In this document: in pieces, positions 1 through 7,941 of the stretch
Layout: the number at the start of each line of letters is the position of its first letter
Position numbering within the stretch: the stretch's first letter is position 1
From: a virus
Strand: one strand, 5' to 3'
IMG/VR virus record: IMGVR_UViG_3300048588_000714
Coordinates: 1 to 20,594 of that record
Length of the DNA stretch: 20,594 nucleotides
Notes under the pieces: model-generated
The model's input: the letters and a program-made list of their open reading frames with translations, nothing else
The model's database searches: none
What the model was told of the DNA's origin: nothing
Position numbers and translations under genes: made by a program

Positions 1-82
1 TCGCTGCCGGACAGCGAATTCGAGGTTGTGCCCGATTGAACCGGGTTCGGGTCTCCTCTTGGCCCCCGACCGATCGAACAAC
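1..82. other. Left chromosomal flank, no gene recognised
   Basis: These bases lie outside the left attachment core and terminator and should be host chromosome downstream of the original tRNA-Leu. I see no convincing reading frame or RNA gene. In Xanthomonadaceae the tpiA, secG, tRNA-Leu block is usually followed by the nuo operon, so nuoA may begin just beyond the window; this is inference from synteny, not seen here. Confidence 0.4.
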
Positions 83-107
83 AAAAAACCCGCATCGCTG
101 CGGGTTT
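83..107 (-). terminator. Rho-independent terminator, probably the original tRNA-Leu terminator
   Basis: Read on the minus strand, bases 107-99 and 94-86 form a 9-bp stem with a 4-base loop, followed by six T (plus-strand A83-A88). It lies just beyond the left att core, in the same relation as the terminator at 17219-17243 lies to the intact tRNA. The simplest reading is that this is the host terminator, displaced from its tRNA when the element integrated. Confidence 0.75.
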
Positions 108-120
108 CTTGCTTGCTTCA

Positions 121-140
121 TGGTGCCAAGAGGGGACTCG
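121..140 (-). other. Left attachment core (decayed tRNA-Leu 3' end)
   Basis: On the minus strand this matches the T-arm, acceptor strand and CCA end of the tRNA-Leu at 17258-17278. Fifteen bases are identical without a gap (126-140 against 17264-17278). One G of the acceptor stem is missing, and the next T-loop base (141) differs from the intact tRNA. The changes suggest this copy is no longer under selection as tRNA, so the integration is probably old. Confidence 0.8.
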
Positions 141-190
141 TACAATCGCTGCAAACCTCGCCATTGCTTACTCACAGACGGCGCCATAGC

Positions 191-250
191 AATCTACGCA
201 CGCGCCTACGCACGTAAGCTGCGGTTGCAGGCGGACGCCGACGAACGGCT
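191..250. repeat. Left subterminal repeat with paired CTACGCACG sites
   Basis: CTACGCACG occurs at 194-202 and 206-214, 12 bp apart. The block resembles 17097-17156 at the right end, where CTACGCGCA and CTACGCACG stand at 17100-17108 and 17112-17120, also 12 bp apart. Both blocks end in GCCGACGAACGGC. The two blocks are in direct orientation and each lies just inside an att core. This is the expected layout for integrase or excisionase arm-type sites; the binding itself is inferred. Confidence 0.6.
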
Positions 251-385
251 AGCCTAGGGTTGCGATTCCCGGACCCGTCGAGGTTCGAGTTCTGTCGAGG
301 CAGGCCTAATCCAACGGCATGTCCCCTGCTCTCATCCAGACTGCTGGCGCCTGCGCCTTAGGAGGGGACCAGTCAGGCGGTCTGC
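251..385. other. Element left-end non-coding stretch
   Basis: Between the left arm repeat and the first + strand gene I find no supported gene. A purine-rich AGGAGGGG at 360-367 lies 18 bases before the ATG at 386. That is farther than usual for a ribosome binding site but may belong to that gene. Confidence 0.4.
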
Positions 386-925
386 ATGGATCTCACTTTG
401 GGAGACGGTGAACTCGGATACTGCAGCCTCAACCCAGCCAAGGACTCTCCCGTGTACTGGAAGCCATCTGAATTGACGCTCGTTCCCTTGAGTGCCGTCG
501 AACCTGGATCTCTCTTCGAGTTGCCCGACTTCGTCGATCAATTCCCACTGTTTCTGAGGCTGGCGAATATCGAAGGCAAGTCCGGAGTGATGGCTTTGGG
601 CGGCGAGTCCTCGCTGGAGGTGTTCCCTTGGGATCCACCATCTGACGCCAGGATCGTCTGCGCGCCGGATCGGTTGCTGGTGAAGTTGAATGGGGGGACT
701 GACGTTCCTCAAATGGATGAACCCGGAACCATCACCTTGCACAGAGGCGGAGCCTTTCTCCAATCGAAGGCGGGTCGCCGGCAGGCCCGTGGGGTGAAAA
801 TCTCAACCTCGACTTGGGAACCTGTGCGCGTGAATGATCTCCAAGGCGAGATTAGTTGCTTTGCGAAGTGGCAGTTCGGGCAGTTGGACGGGAGCGGCAC
901 CTTCTTGCCCATCTTTCCGAAGTGA
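386..925 (+). CDS. Hypothetical cargo protein, 179 aa
   Basis: I do not recognise this protein. It is a mixed alpha/beta-type sequence with a hydrophobic core and few repeats, no signal peptide and no membrane segment. Conspicuous parts are an acidic, aromatic N-terminal half (for example ELPDFVDQFPLF) and a basic patch KAGRRQARG near residues 128-136. The + strand frame was chosen over the overlapping minus frame because its composition looks like a folded protein while the minus frame is Arg/Ser rich. It sits at the end of the element far from the integrase and on the strand opposite to the phage genes, which is where accessory cargo is often found. Local GC is low (32 of 60 at 541-600). 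Confidence 0.6.
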   Translation: MDLTLGDGELGYCSLNPAKDSPVYWKPSELTLVPLSAVEPGSLFELPDFVDQFPLFLRLANIEGKSGVMALGGESSLEVFPWDPPSDARIVCAPDRLLVKLNGGTDVPQMDEPGTITLHRGGAFLQSKAGRRQARGVKISTSTWEPVRVNDLQGEISCFAKWQFGQLDGSGTFLPIFPK

Positions 926-1032
926 CCTTGCCGTCTCTTTCAGCCCTCATCGACGCCCTGCGCATCGCAGCCACTGCCGGCGATGGTGAGGCCGCTTGGA
1001 TGCTCCGCATGCTGCGTCAATCGCTGCACTGA
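922..1032 (+). CDS. Small hypothetical protein, 36 aa, coupled to the upstream gene
   Basis: A GTG start overlaps the TGA of the 179-aa gene as GTGA, the same kind of junction used throughout the element. The peptide (LPSLSALIDALRIAATAGDG, then a Met/Leu/Arg-rich end) could form one amphipathic helix pair. The coding support is the coupling and the sensible composition only. Its last bases overlap the 3' end of the convergent gene at 1017-1283. It could be non-coding. Confidence 0.4.
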   Translation: MTLPSLSALIDALRIAATAGDGEAAWMLRMLRQSLH

Positions 1033-1283
1033 GCAGTCGCAGCGCGCTCCATGAGCGTTTCGATCGCCCACATTCCGTAGCCGCTGTAGATGACGTACTC
1101 GAAGTCTGTCTCAGCTGAGACGGGGTGCGCAATCGCCGGCAAGAGGCTGTCGTCGACAGATACGACACCCTTCATTTCCATGTGGCCATACTGGTGTTCG
1201 CACACCATGGACGGCTGCAGGCAGTCAGGCGTGAGCACGTAGGGATAGGAGCGGCTATCGGGCAGGTAGACAGCTAGTCGCAT
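1017..1283 (-). CDS. Hypothetical protein, 88 aa
   Basis: I do not recognise the family. The start at 1283 (MRLAVYLPDSRS) is preferred over an in-frame ATG farther upstream because GAGG stands about 7 bases before it and the upstream extension is Arg-rich and unlikely to be real. The protein is compact, with several Tyr and a C-terminal helix (MWAIETLMERAATAQ). No signal peptide or transmembrane segment is seen. It is convergent with the two + strand cargo genes and is separated from the lipoprotein gene, so it may have its own promoter. Confidence 0.6.
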   Translation of the reverse strand: MRLAVYLPDSRSYPYVLTPDCLQPSMVCEHQYGHMEMKGVVSVDDSLLPAIAHPVSAETDFEYVIYSGYGMWAIETLMERAATAQCSD

Positions 1284-1429
1284 GGCAGCCTCACGTAGTG
1301 ATGTTGGCTGCGCTCGCCCCCTGCATCGGCGCGCTAGCAACCTAACGCGGGCGGGGTGAAATTTTCGCTAAATGACGCTTGGTCATGGTGATCCCAGCCC
1401 GTGCGACGAATGCCCCGCACGCTCGCTGC

Positions 1430-1612
1430 ATGGACGAAGACGACAAGCCCGACGAGTTCACCCTGTATGGGCCGCAGTCGGCGATGCGCGGGAGAGACTC
1501 ACGCACGCCTGAAGAGCGCGCTGAGGCAGAGGCGAAGGAGCGCAAGCGACGACGTGGCGGCAATCGGAACTGGTTCCTGAAAAGCAAAGCACCGCCACCC
1601 GATCAGGGCTAG
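1430..1612 (+). CDS. Possible small charged protein, 60 aa
   Basis: The peptide starts with an acidic stretch (MDEDDKPDEF) and continues into a highly charged Glu/Arg helix ending in Lys-rich residues, so it would be largely disordered or a nucleic-acid-binding tail. No clear ribosome binding site precedes this ATG or the in-frame ATG at 1379. A minus-strand frame covers the same bases but is Arg/Ser-rich and looks like a shadow. This is a weak call. Confidence 0.3.
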   Translation: MDEDDKPDEFTLYGPQSAMRGRDSRTPEERAEAEAKERKRRRGGNRNWFLKSKAPPPDQG

Positions 1613-1699
1613 AGCGTGCTAGTGCTCAGGCGAACCAGTCGATGCTCGTACTTGTCAGCATTCGCGCACGGCAGGCCGTACGTTCCGTTGGTGCCGACG

Positions 1700-2257
1700 C
1701 TAGGGGCGAATGCGCCCGCAGGCGTCGCAGCGCTTGGCCGGATCAGGTTCGTAAGGCTGAGTGCTGCCTCCCGGCGGTGGGGGTGAGGCAGGCAGCGGCG
1801 GGGGAGCGGCCGAACGTTCCTCCCAGATCGGGCCGTTCTCAGGCTGATCCGGCACGTAGATGGCGACACCCTTTCCGGTCTTGCGATAGGTCGCCGACGA
1901 CACACCGAGACCCCACGCCATGCCGCCGCTTGCCCAGGCTTGGCCGCTTCCGACGCTGCCGGTGTACTGATCGCCGATGCCTTGGATCAGAACCCCATTG
2001 GCTCCAACTGCCGCGGCTTCGGCGCGGAGGCGGTCCGCAACCTTGTCGGTTTTCCCTTGATCCGTGATTGCCCAGGAGAAATTGCTCACTGCGCTGAGCA
2101 TGGCGACTTTCTCGTAACGCGCTGGCGGATCCATGTAGAACCGCACCTGTTCGGGTGCGATCGGCGGTCGGCGCGTGCCGACTATCAGGCTGGACGATGC
2201 GCAGCCAACAAGCGAAGCGGACAACACCACGGCGGCGAGCAAGCTGTTCAAGCGCAT
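1700..2257 (-). CDS. Lipoprotein, 185 aa
   Basis: The N-terminus has a type II signal peptide: two basic residues, a hydrophobic stretch and lipobox LVGC with Cys19 as the expected lipidation site. AGGGGG stands 5 bases before the ATG. Residues about 34-135 (for example RFYMDPPARYEKVAML and EAAAVGANGVLIQG) form a domain seen in small bacterial envelope lipoproteins that place a conserved GANG segment after a helix; I cannot name its function. The C-terminus is Pro-rich and ends in CDACGRIRP, a CxxC pair that may bind metal. It lies directly after the tape measure gene, where lambdoid phages carry tail-tip genes, so here it is more likely a lysogenic-conversion gene acting in the host outer membrane. 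Confidence 0.8.
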   Translation of the reverse strand: MRLNSLLAAVVLSASLVGCASSSLIVGTRRPPIAPEQVRFYMDPPARYEKVAMLSAVSNFSWAITDQGKTDKVADRLRAEAAAVGANGVLIQGIGDQYTGSVGSGQAWASGGMAWGLGVSSATYRKTGKGVAIYVPDQPENGPIWEERSAAPPPLPASPPPPGGSTQPYEPDPAKRCDACGRIRP

Positions 2258-2369
2258 AAATCCCCCTGTTGAGATGACCTCTCATCCGCGTAGGCAACCA
2301 TACCAGTCCTGCAGGAACGCCTGACATCGCTCGGGCAATGCGGCCCGCGTGAGCAGGCCTCGCTGTGGA

Positions 2370-5300
2370 TCAGGCAAACCTCGTCGCGTCGCTGAGCTTC
2401 ATGGCGGAATCGGCAGCGCGCTGCGAATCGCTGCGACGGTCCGACATGCGGGGGTTGTGGAAGTGCTGTTCGACGGTGATGGCGCGACCGCGGCCTGCGC
2501 CTGGGCCGGCGCTGTCTTCAGGTCCGCGACCCAGGCGCACCCGGCCGGAGCCGCCGACCATGCCGCCGTTCGCATAGCCGCTGCGGATGGCGCGGCGCAG
2601 CGCGTTGAATCCCGACTCGCCGCCGAGCGCGTTGATCTCCGGCTGCGACAGGACGCCTTCACCCTTGTGGACCATGCCGGCGGGCTGCAATCGGCCACCG
2701 GGGCCGGTGTAGCCACCCGCAGCCCAGCCGCCCATGAAGTCTTCGAATACATCGGCGAACTGCTGGCCGGTCACGCCGTTGGAGCTGGCGACATAGCCGC
2801 CGCCCATTTTGCTCATGCCGCTCCACATGCCGAGGATCGAGGTGAACATGCTCGTCCAGCCGCCGCCGCCCGTGCCGCCCATGGGTGCGGTGCCGCCATT
2901 GGCAACGCCCGCTGCGGCCAGCGATGCTGCTGCGGCCTGCAACGCTGCTGCTGCGCCGTACAGTGGCATTGCGGACGCTGAGAGGGCGCTCGCCGCACTC
3001 TGCATCGAAGCGCCGCTTGAGCCGTCGTCGAGGCCCGGCAGGAACTTCTTCATGAGCTTGGAGATCTGCGACCGAACCGCCATCCGCATGAACTCTGCTG
3101 CGATGCTGTCGAAGTAGCCGCGCCAGTCGGCTTTGCCCTTCGTGAAGAAGTCGGTGAGCAGATCCTCGGTCCCCTGCAGGAAGCTGTTCGTGAGGTTCTT
3201 CGTCTGGCCGGCGATGTCCTCGGCCGCTGCGATGTAGTCCTCGATGCTCGAGCGCATCCCGTTGCGCCAGTCGGACTGCGCCGCGAGCATCTCCTCGAAG
3301 TTCTTGCGGGATTGCGCCATCGCTTCCGACTCTGCGATGACCGTCTTCCCGATGAGTTCCAGGTAGGCGTTCTGTTCCGCGTTCCGGCGTTCGAACTGGT
3401 CCAGCGGGATGGACGCCAGCCGGTTCTGCAGGTCGCCGTCCATCTGCTTGCGCATGTCGCGGAACTGGTCGCTGATCCCGTTCGCGATGCCGTTCCACGC
3501 CGCCGTGTTGCCGCCGTGCCGCAGGGCCTGCATGTCGCGTGCGTGCTTCTTCTGCATCGCCTCCATGTCGTCGGCGATCTGGCGATCGACGGCCAGGCCG
3601 CGGAGCTTCTCCTCCTGCAGGCGCCGCGTCGCGTCGATCTGGTCCTCCAGGACCACGTTCGCCTGGAGGATGGCGCGGATCTCGTCGGCCTTGGACTTGA
3701 TCGTCTTGTCGCGGGTGTCGCGCAGCAGCAGCTCGAACTTCAGCAACTCGCGGCGGGAGCTGTTGAGGGCGTCGCCGGCGGCGATCTCCAACTGGTACTC
3801 CTGCTGGCGAGCCTGCGCAGCCCTGAGGGTGTCCTGGCCAGCGTCGGCATGCGTGCGCGCCGTGGCCTTGGCCGCCTTCTGCTGCGAGTCGTAGGCCTTC
3901 ATCCGGCTGAAGTGCTGCTTCATGAAGGCGTCGAAGGCGTTGTAGTTGGCGCGCTCGTCCGCAGGCAGTGCATTCGGGCCGCCCTTGTCCAGGATGCCCT
4001 TGCCCTGCGTCACCTGGAATGCGGCGTATTCGCCTTTTGTCTTCCGGATCCATTCGATCTGGGACTGCCACACCGAATCGCTGAAGGACCCGAACAGGCT
4101 GCCCATCTGCGCGGTCGCGCTCTGTGCAGCGCCGGCGAGGCCTCGAAGTGCGGCTGCGTGGTTGTCGGCCGCGCTTGCCGCGGTTCCTTGCTTGCCGGTG
4201 AGCGTGTCCAGCTGCGCCTGGTTGTGCTGTAGCTCCCGGGTCAGCGTGCCGACCACACCGGCTTTCTCCAGCAGCCGATCCTTCAGCAGCCGGGCCGCGG
4301 CCTCGTCCGCCAGAAGCTTCGTGTTCGCCGTGGCGAGGGCTGCCGAGTATTCGTCCGCCTTCAGCTTGCCGGTCTGGAACTCCTTCACCAGTGCGCCGGT
4401 CGTGGCCAGGTAGGCGCGCGCTGCGGCCTGCGCCGATTCCGGATAGAGGTCGTATGCCCCGAGGCTGCGATCGAAGCCCTGCGCGAAGAGTTGCTGCACG
4501 CTGCCGGTGATGCTGGCCATGTCGCTTTCGAACTGCTCGGCCTGCGCCTTGATCGTGTTCTGCAGCCCGGCAATCGATGACGCCTGCTGCAAGGCGTTCA
4601 GTTCACGGAACTTCGTGATGGCCTGATCCGCGGAACCGGACCAGTCGACCAGCGCCTGCGAGGCGGCGTTCGTGTTGTCGCGGAATGCGAGCCAGGAGAT
4701 GGCCGTCGACCCCACCATGAAGGCTAGGCCAAGTGGACCGCCGAAGAATCCGAGCGCCGCCTTGCCGGCTAGTGCAAGCCGGCCACTAGCGGCTGCAGCT
4801 CCGTCCGTAGCCGCCTTGTGCTGTTGCAGTGCGCGGCTGTGCGCGTCCGTCGCGACCTTTGCGGCCAGGTCAGCTGCAATGCTGCCTCCGTAGGCCTTTT
4901 GCGCGCGCGAGGCGCTCGCCACCGCATCTTCCATCTCACGCTTCGTCTTGTTGACCAGCGCTGCGGCTGCGGCCTCCGCGCCGACCGCTTGCGCGAGCAT
5001 GGCCGCATGGGAGGCGTTGAGACCCTTGACCCAGCCCGCGGCGCTTTCGCCCAGCTTCACCGCTGCCAGGGAGGCCGCTGCCGGGACGAGGATCGGCAGG
5101 ACGGTGCCCATGCCCTCCAGTGCGACCGTGGCGCCCTTGATCCCGGCGATCGCGGTATCGCTGAAGGCGCCGCCGGCGAGCTCCAGCTTCATCTCCCGCC
5201 ACGCGTTCCCGAGTCGGTTCGATTCGGCCTGCAGGGAGGTCGACGCGGCCTTCCAGTTCACGCCGAGCTCGGAGAAGGCCTGCGTCATCGCGGGCAGGAA

Positions 5301-5972
5301 CGTCTTGACGTCGAGCAGGCCGCCTTGCAGCAACTGGTCGAAGGACTTGCCGGCCAGGTTCGTGCCCTTGACCATTTCCATGACGGCGATCTGGAACCGC
5401 GGGAGCACGCCTGGGATTGCTTCGGCCAGCTGCTGGCGCAGTTCCTCGGCTTGGAATCGGCCCTTGCTGAAGGACTGCGAGAGCGCCGTCATCGCGCGGT
5501 CGACTTTCTCCGGTGCGATCTGCAGCGCGGTCGCCGCTTTGCTCACTTCGAGGAAGAGTCGCTGCTGGTCCTTCATCGCGACACCGTTGGCGGTCGCCGA
5601 TGCCGTCATGCGCTGGAAGCCTTCGGCCGCGGTCTGGTAGTCGAGCCCGAGTTGCTTCGCGGTCTGCGATACGAAGGACAGGGCATCCGCGGAGAGCTTC
5701 GCGGAGCCGGTCGAGGCCTTCATCGCGTTGACCAGCGCCTGCTGCCGCTTCGTCACTTCGAGCAGCGCGCCGCCGGCGGAACTGAGCGCCTGCACCGAGA
5801 TGAATCCGACGGCCGCCTTCTGGAAGTTCGCCATGACCGCGGCGGTCTTCTTCGCTTCCTGCTGAATCAGGCCGAGGTTCTGGTTGGCGACGCGGCCGGC
5901 GTCGATCATCGCCGCGCGGTACTGCGCGGTGTTTGCCCTCAGCAGGACGTCGATCGTTGCGGCGTTGCTCAT
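2370..5972 (-). CDS. Phage tail tape measure protein, 1200 aa
   Basis: The N-terminal 270 residues match the tape-measure N-terminal domain: a MSNAATIDVLLRANTAQYRA start, then helices with SFSKGRFQAEELRQQLAEA and a conserved glycine. The middle is a long Ala/Gln/Lys-rich helical ruler with a hydrophobic stretch near residues 400-430 (LGFFGGPLGLAFMVG). The C-terminal part resembles lambda gpH-type proteins, with DWRGYFDSIAAEFMRM and the motif GGYTGPGG...GMVHKGEGVLS near residues 1080-1105. In lambda-like phages this protein sets tail length and is ejected into the host. AAAGGG lies about 10 bases before the ATG. The gene is full length. No tail tube, chaperone or tip gene is found beside it, which is very unusual. 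Confidence 0.95.
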   Translation of the reverse strand: MSNAATIDVLLRANTAQYRAAMIDAGRVANQNLGLIQQEAKKTAAVMANFQKAAVGFISVQALSSAGGALLEVTKRQQALVNAMKASTGSAKLSADALSFVSQTAKQLGLDYQTAAEGFQRMTASATANGVAMKDQQRLFLEVSKAATALQIAPEKVDRAMTALSQSFSKGRFQAEELRQQLAEAIPGVLPRFQIAVMEMVKGTNLAGKSFDQLLQGGLLDVKTFLPAMTQAFSELGVNWKAASTSLQAESNRLGNAWREMKLELAGGAFSDTAIAGIKGATVALEGMGTVLPILVPAAASLAAVKLGESAAGWVKGLNASHAAMLAQAVGAEAAAAALVNKTKREMEDAVASASRAQKAYGGSIAADLAAKVATDAHSRALQQHKAATDGAAAASGRLALAGKAALGFFGGPLGLAFMVGSTAISWLAFRDNTNAASQALVDWSGSADQAITKFRELNALQQASSIAGLQNTIKAQAEQFESDMASITGSVQQLFAQGFDRSLGAYDLYPESAQAAARAYLATTGALVKEFQTGKLKADEYSAALATANTKLLADEAAARLLKDRLLEKAGVVGTLTRELQHNQAQLDTLTGKQGTAASAADNHAAALRGLAGAAQSATAQMGSLFGSFSDSVWQSQIEWIRKTKGEYAAFQVTQGKGILDKGGPNALPADERANYNAFDAFMKQHFSRMKAYDSQQKAAKATARTHADAGQDTLRAAQARQQEYQLEIAAGDALNSSRRELLKFELLLRDTRDKTIKSKADEIRAILQANVVLEDQIDATRRLQEEKLRGLAVDRQIADDMEAMQKKHARDMQALRHGGNTAAWNGIANGISDQFRDMRKQMDGDLQNRLASIPLDQFERRNAEQNAYLELIGKTVIAESEAMAQSRKNFEEMLAAQSDWRNGMRSSIEDYIAAAEDIAGQTKNLTNSFLQGTEDLLTDFFTKGKADWRGYFDSIAAEFMRMAVRSQISKLMKKFLPGLDDGSSGASMQSAASALSASAMPLYGAAAALQAAAASLAAAGVANGGTAPMGGTGGGGWTSMFTSILGMWSGMSKMGGGYVASSNGVTGQQFADVFEDFMGGWAAGGYTGPGGRLQPAGMVHKGEGVLSQPEINALGGESGFNALRRAIRSGYANGGMVGGSGRVRLGRGPEDSAGPGAGRGRAITVEQHFHNPRMSDRRSDSQRAADSAMKLSDATRFA

Positions 5973-6246
5973 CGTCGGAAACCCTTTGTGGTCAAGGCCT
6001 GGAGCGGCCTAGGAGCGCTCCAGACGAAAATCCGTTTTTTGCCCATTTATTGCCGTTGGCGGGTGGATTGCGTCCTGGTGGTGCTGGGGTTTGTGAGCAG
6101 AATTCCGACTTCGAGCCGAAATTCCGGGGCTAGAAAAAACCTCTGCGTGGGAGCGGGGTCGGTGTCCGGTCTGAGGGGTTCGAGTTCGCGGGTACCCCCC
6201 CCCTGTTCAGTTTCACCTTCACATGTCTGAAGGCCTTGGTAGTCAG
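5973..6246. promoter_or_regulatory. Intergenic region upstream of the tape measure gene
   Basis: This 274-base gap is long for the element. It contains an 8-bp inverted repeat with a 9-base loop (5999-6006 with 6016-6023), six T at about 6035-6040, and a run of nine C at 6195-6203. GTCGGTGTCCG at 6158-6168 also occurs at 10054-10064 upstream of the small-terminase-like gene, and in both places a C-run begins 37-38 bases later. It could be a promoter leader or a packaging-type site; no clear -10/-35 pair was identified. Confidence 0.4.
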
Positions 6247-6465
6247 TCAGTGCAGCCCCTCGCCCCAGCCTTCGACCATCGCCGTAGCCACTGGCCCGAA
6301 GCCGACGAAGGCGCTGAAGCCGTCGCTCCAAGTCATGTAGAGGCCGTACTCGTCTCCGTTCCACCCCTGCCGCTTGAGTGCATCCGCATCCAGCGAACGC
6401 CCGAGGCGTCGAAGGTTCGCGTTCAAGTCGTCCACCGGTAGGTGTGTCTCGCCATTCGCGTTCAT
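6247..6465 (-). CDS. Hypothetical protein, 72 aa
   Basis: I do not recognise this small acidic protein. AGGAGG lies about 10 bases before the ATG at 6465, which is strong support for translation. The sequence has an N-terminal helix (DDLNANLRRLGRSLDADAL) and a Gly/Trp/Phe-rich C-terminal part (SDGFSAFVGFGPVATAMVEG). It lies between the capsid gene and the tape measure gene, where a phage would have connectors, tail tube and chaperones, but it is far too short to replace them and shows no frameshift site. It may be a small assembly or regulatory protein. Confidence 0.7.
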   Translation of the reverse strand: MNANGETHLPVDDLNANLRRLGRSLDADALKRQGWNGDEYGLYMTWSDGFSAFVGFGPVATAMVEGWGEGLH

Positions 6466-6497
6466 GCCTTCGTTGCCTCCTGTCCAATGTGGGTAGA

Positions 6498-6521
6498 GGG
6501 GCGGCCCCGAAGAGCCGCCCC
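6498..6521 (-). terminator. GC-rich hairpin after the capsid gene
   Basis: GGGGCGGC (6498-6505) and GCCGCCCC (6514-6521) form a perfect 8-bp stem with an 8-base loop, 16 bases past the capsid stop codon. No T-run follows on the minus strand, so it is either a weak terminator or an mRNA-stabilising 3' hairpin that separates capsid from downstream expression. Confidence 0.45.
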
Positions 6522-6537
6522 GTTACTGCCCTGCTGC

Positions 6538-7941
6538 TTACGGCGACGTGTCGGAGCAGCCGCTCCAGTTCACCCGACCCCATGCCACCGAAGCCGCGCG
6601 GCGACGCTGCCAGTTCATGAAGCGCTCCACCAGGAACGCGACCGAATTGGTCTGCCACAGGCTCACCAGCTGAGCCGCGGTCGGGGTGACGCTGCTGCTG
6701 TTCGGCGCGTCGTCCATCAGCAGCGAAGCCTGGTCGGACATCGAGACCTGGATGCCGCCCTCGTCGCCGAGGAAGATCTCGTCGCCGCGGACCAGCGCAA
6801 CCACCGAACCGTTGCTGTCGGTGTCGGCGTAGGCGGTGATGAATACCGGCAGGCCGAAGAACGTACCGCCGCTGAAGCTGATACCCGGGAAGGCTTGCTG
6901 GCCCAGGGCGTTCTCCATCAGCGACAGCGCGATCGCGATGCGTTCCGGCATGATCCAGAAGGCACCGTCGAGCGACAGCAGATTGTCGGCGAACTGGTTC
7001 ATGAACACCTCGACATCGCAGCGCACCGCACTGGAGTCGGTGCCACCGCTCAGGGTCAACGGCGTCACGCCATTGAGGATCGAGGCCGGCGACTCGTCGG
7101 TGACCGCCGCGGCATCCGGATCGATGAACGTGGTGTCCAGCGTCGCGCCAACCGCACGGGCCAGTTCGTCACGCAGCAACGCATCCGCGGCCGGCGTGGC
7201 CCGCATCAGCGTCTCCTTCGTGGCCGCTGCGATCGCCGCCACCTTCAGCGGGACCAGCTTGGTGCGGGTGTACTGCCACTTGGTCAGCGGCTTCGCGGCG
7301 CCTTCCTTGACCCACTTCGCAGTGCCGCCCGTGCTCTGGATCAGGACCGGGGTATCGAACGGCAGGTTGCGGAGGCGATCCGAGATCCGGCCCAACAGCG
7401 TGCGCGGGCGCAAGAACTCGACGAAGTCGGCGAATGCCACGCCACCATCGGTGATCAGGTTGCCGGCCCAGGTCGCGCTGCCGGTGTTGGCAGCCGGTAC
7501 TGCTGTCCGGGTCAGGTGGCCGATCGTCTGGTCGTCGTCTGGGTAGATCGTCTTCGCGATCTGCGCGGGGTTCTGGTGATGGATGTGGGACAGGGCCACG
7601 CACCGTGCCACCCGGGCGAAGCCGATGCCCGCATCGAGCGTCTGCGTGTTTCGTGCTTGGGCGCCCGACGGGGCGATACCGGCACGGACCTGCATGCCCT
7701 TGTGGCTCTGGTCATCCACCGGGCGGGCGGTGGCCATGTCGGCTTGCGTCGCCTTGCAGCGTGCGAGGTCGCCCTGCAGACGATCGATGTCGCGGCCGAT
7801 GGTGTCGAACTCCACCCGCTCCGCGTCGGAGAGGCTGCGTTCCTGCAACTGGGCGCGTTCGAGGATCGACTTGCGCTTGGTCATCGCGTCGTCGATGGTC
7901 GCTTCGAGCGCGGAGATCTGATCAGCAATCTGGTACTTCAT
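6538..7941 (-). CDS. HK97-fold phage major capsid protein, 467 aa
   Basis: The N-terminal 70 residues are a charged coiled coil typical of the delta (scaffolding) domain of HK97-type capsid proteins. The rest resembles the phage_capsid family: AVPAANTGSATWAGNLI near 147, FLRPRTLLGRI, a conserved Lys/Trp region at WVKEGAAKPLTKW (E-loop side), LRDELARAVGATLDTTFI and a C-terminal P-domain with FFGLPVFITAYAD and GDEIFLGDEGGI. Length is normal for a precursor that is cleaved after assembly. AAGG lies about 10 bases before the ATG, which overlaps the stop of the 53-aa gene as ATGA. The usual upstream partners, portal and prohead protease, are absent, so maturation would need a protease from elsewhere. 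Confidence 0.93.
   Translation of the reverse strand: MKYQIADQISALEATIDDAMTKRKSILERAQLQERSLSDAERVEFDTIGRDIDRLQGDLARCKATQADMATARPVDDQSHKGMQVRAGIAPSGAQARNTQTLDAGIGFARVARCVALSHIHHQNPAQIAKTIYPDDDQTIGHLTRTAVPAANTGSATWAGNLITDGGVAFADFVEFLRPRTLLGRISDRLRNLPFDTPVLIQSTGGTAKWVKEGAAKPLTKWQYTRTKLVPLKVAAIAAATKETLMRATPAADALLRDELARAVGATLDTTFIDPDAAAVTDESPASILNGVTPLTLSGGTDSSAVRCDVEVFMNQFADNLLSLDGAFWIMPERIAIALSLMENALGQQAFPGISFSGGTFFGLPVFITAYADTDSNGSVVALVRGDEIFLGDEGGIQVSMSDQASLLMDDAPNSSSVTPTAAQLVSLWQTNSVAFLVERFMNWQRRRAASVAWGRVNWSGCSDTSP

Noticed and set aside
43-67. Sequence on the + strand resembling a tRNA T-arm and acceptor end (GGTTCGGGTCTCCTCTTGG)
   Set aside because: It differs from the tRNA-Leu 3' end at four places, its T-stem does not pair and no other tRNA arms are visible, so it may be chance or a very old remnant.
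6174-6186. GGGGTTCGAGT, like the T-loop of the tRNA-Leu
   Set aside because: Only the common T-loop consensus matches and there is no stem or acceptor end; treated as chance.
3312-6230. Long + strand open frames opposite the tape measure gene
   Set aside because: They are Arg/Leu/Val-rich frames created by GC-rich codons of the tape measure gene, without ribosome binding sites or recognisable domains.
6047-6658. Minus-strand frame of 203 codons across the gap after the capsid gene
   Set aside because: It overlaps the end of the capsid gene and the well-supported 72-aa gene in another frame and looks Arg-rich and unstructured.
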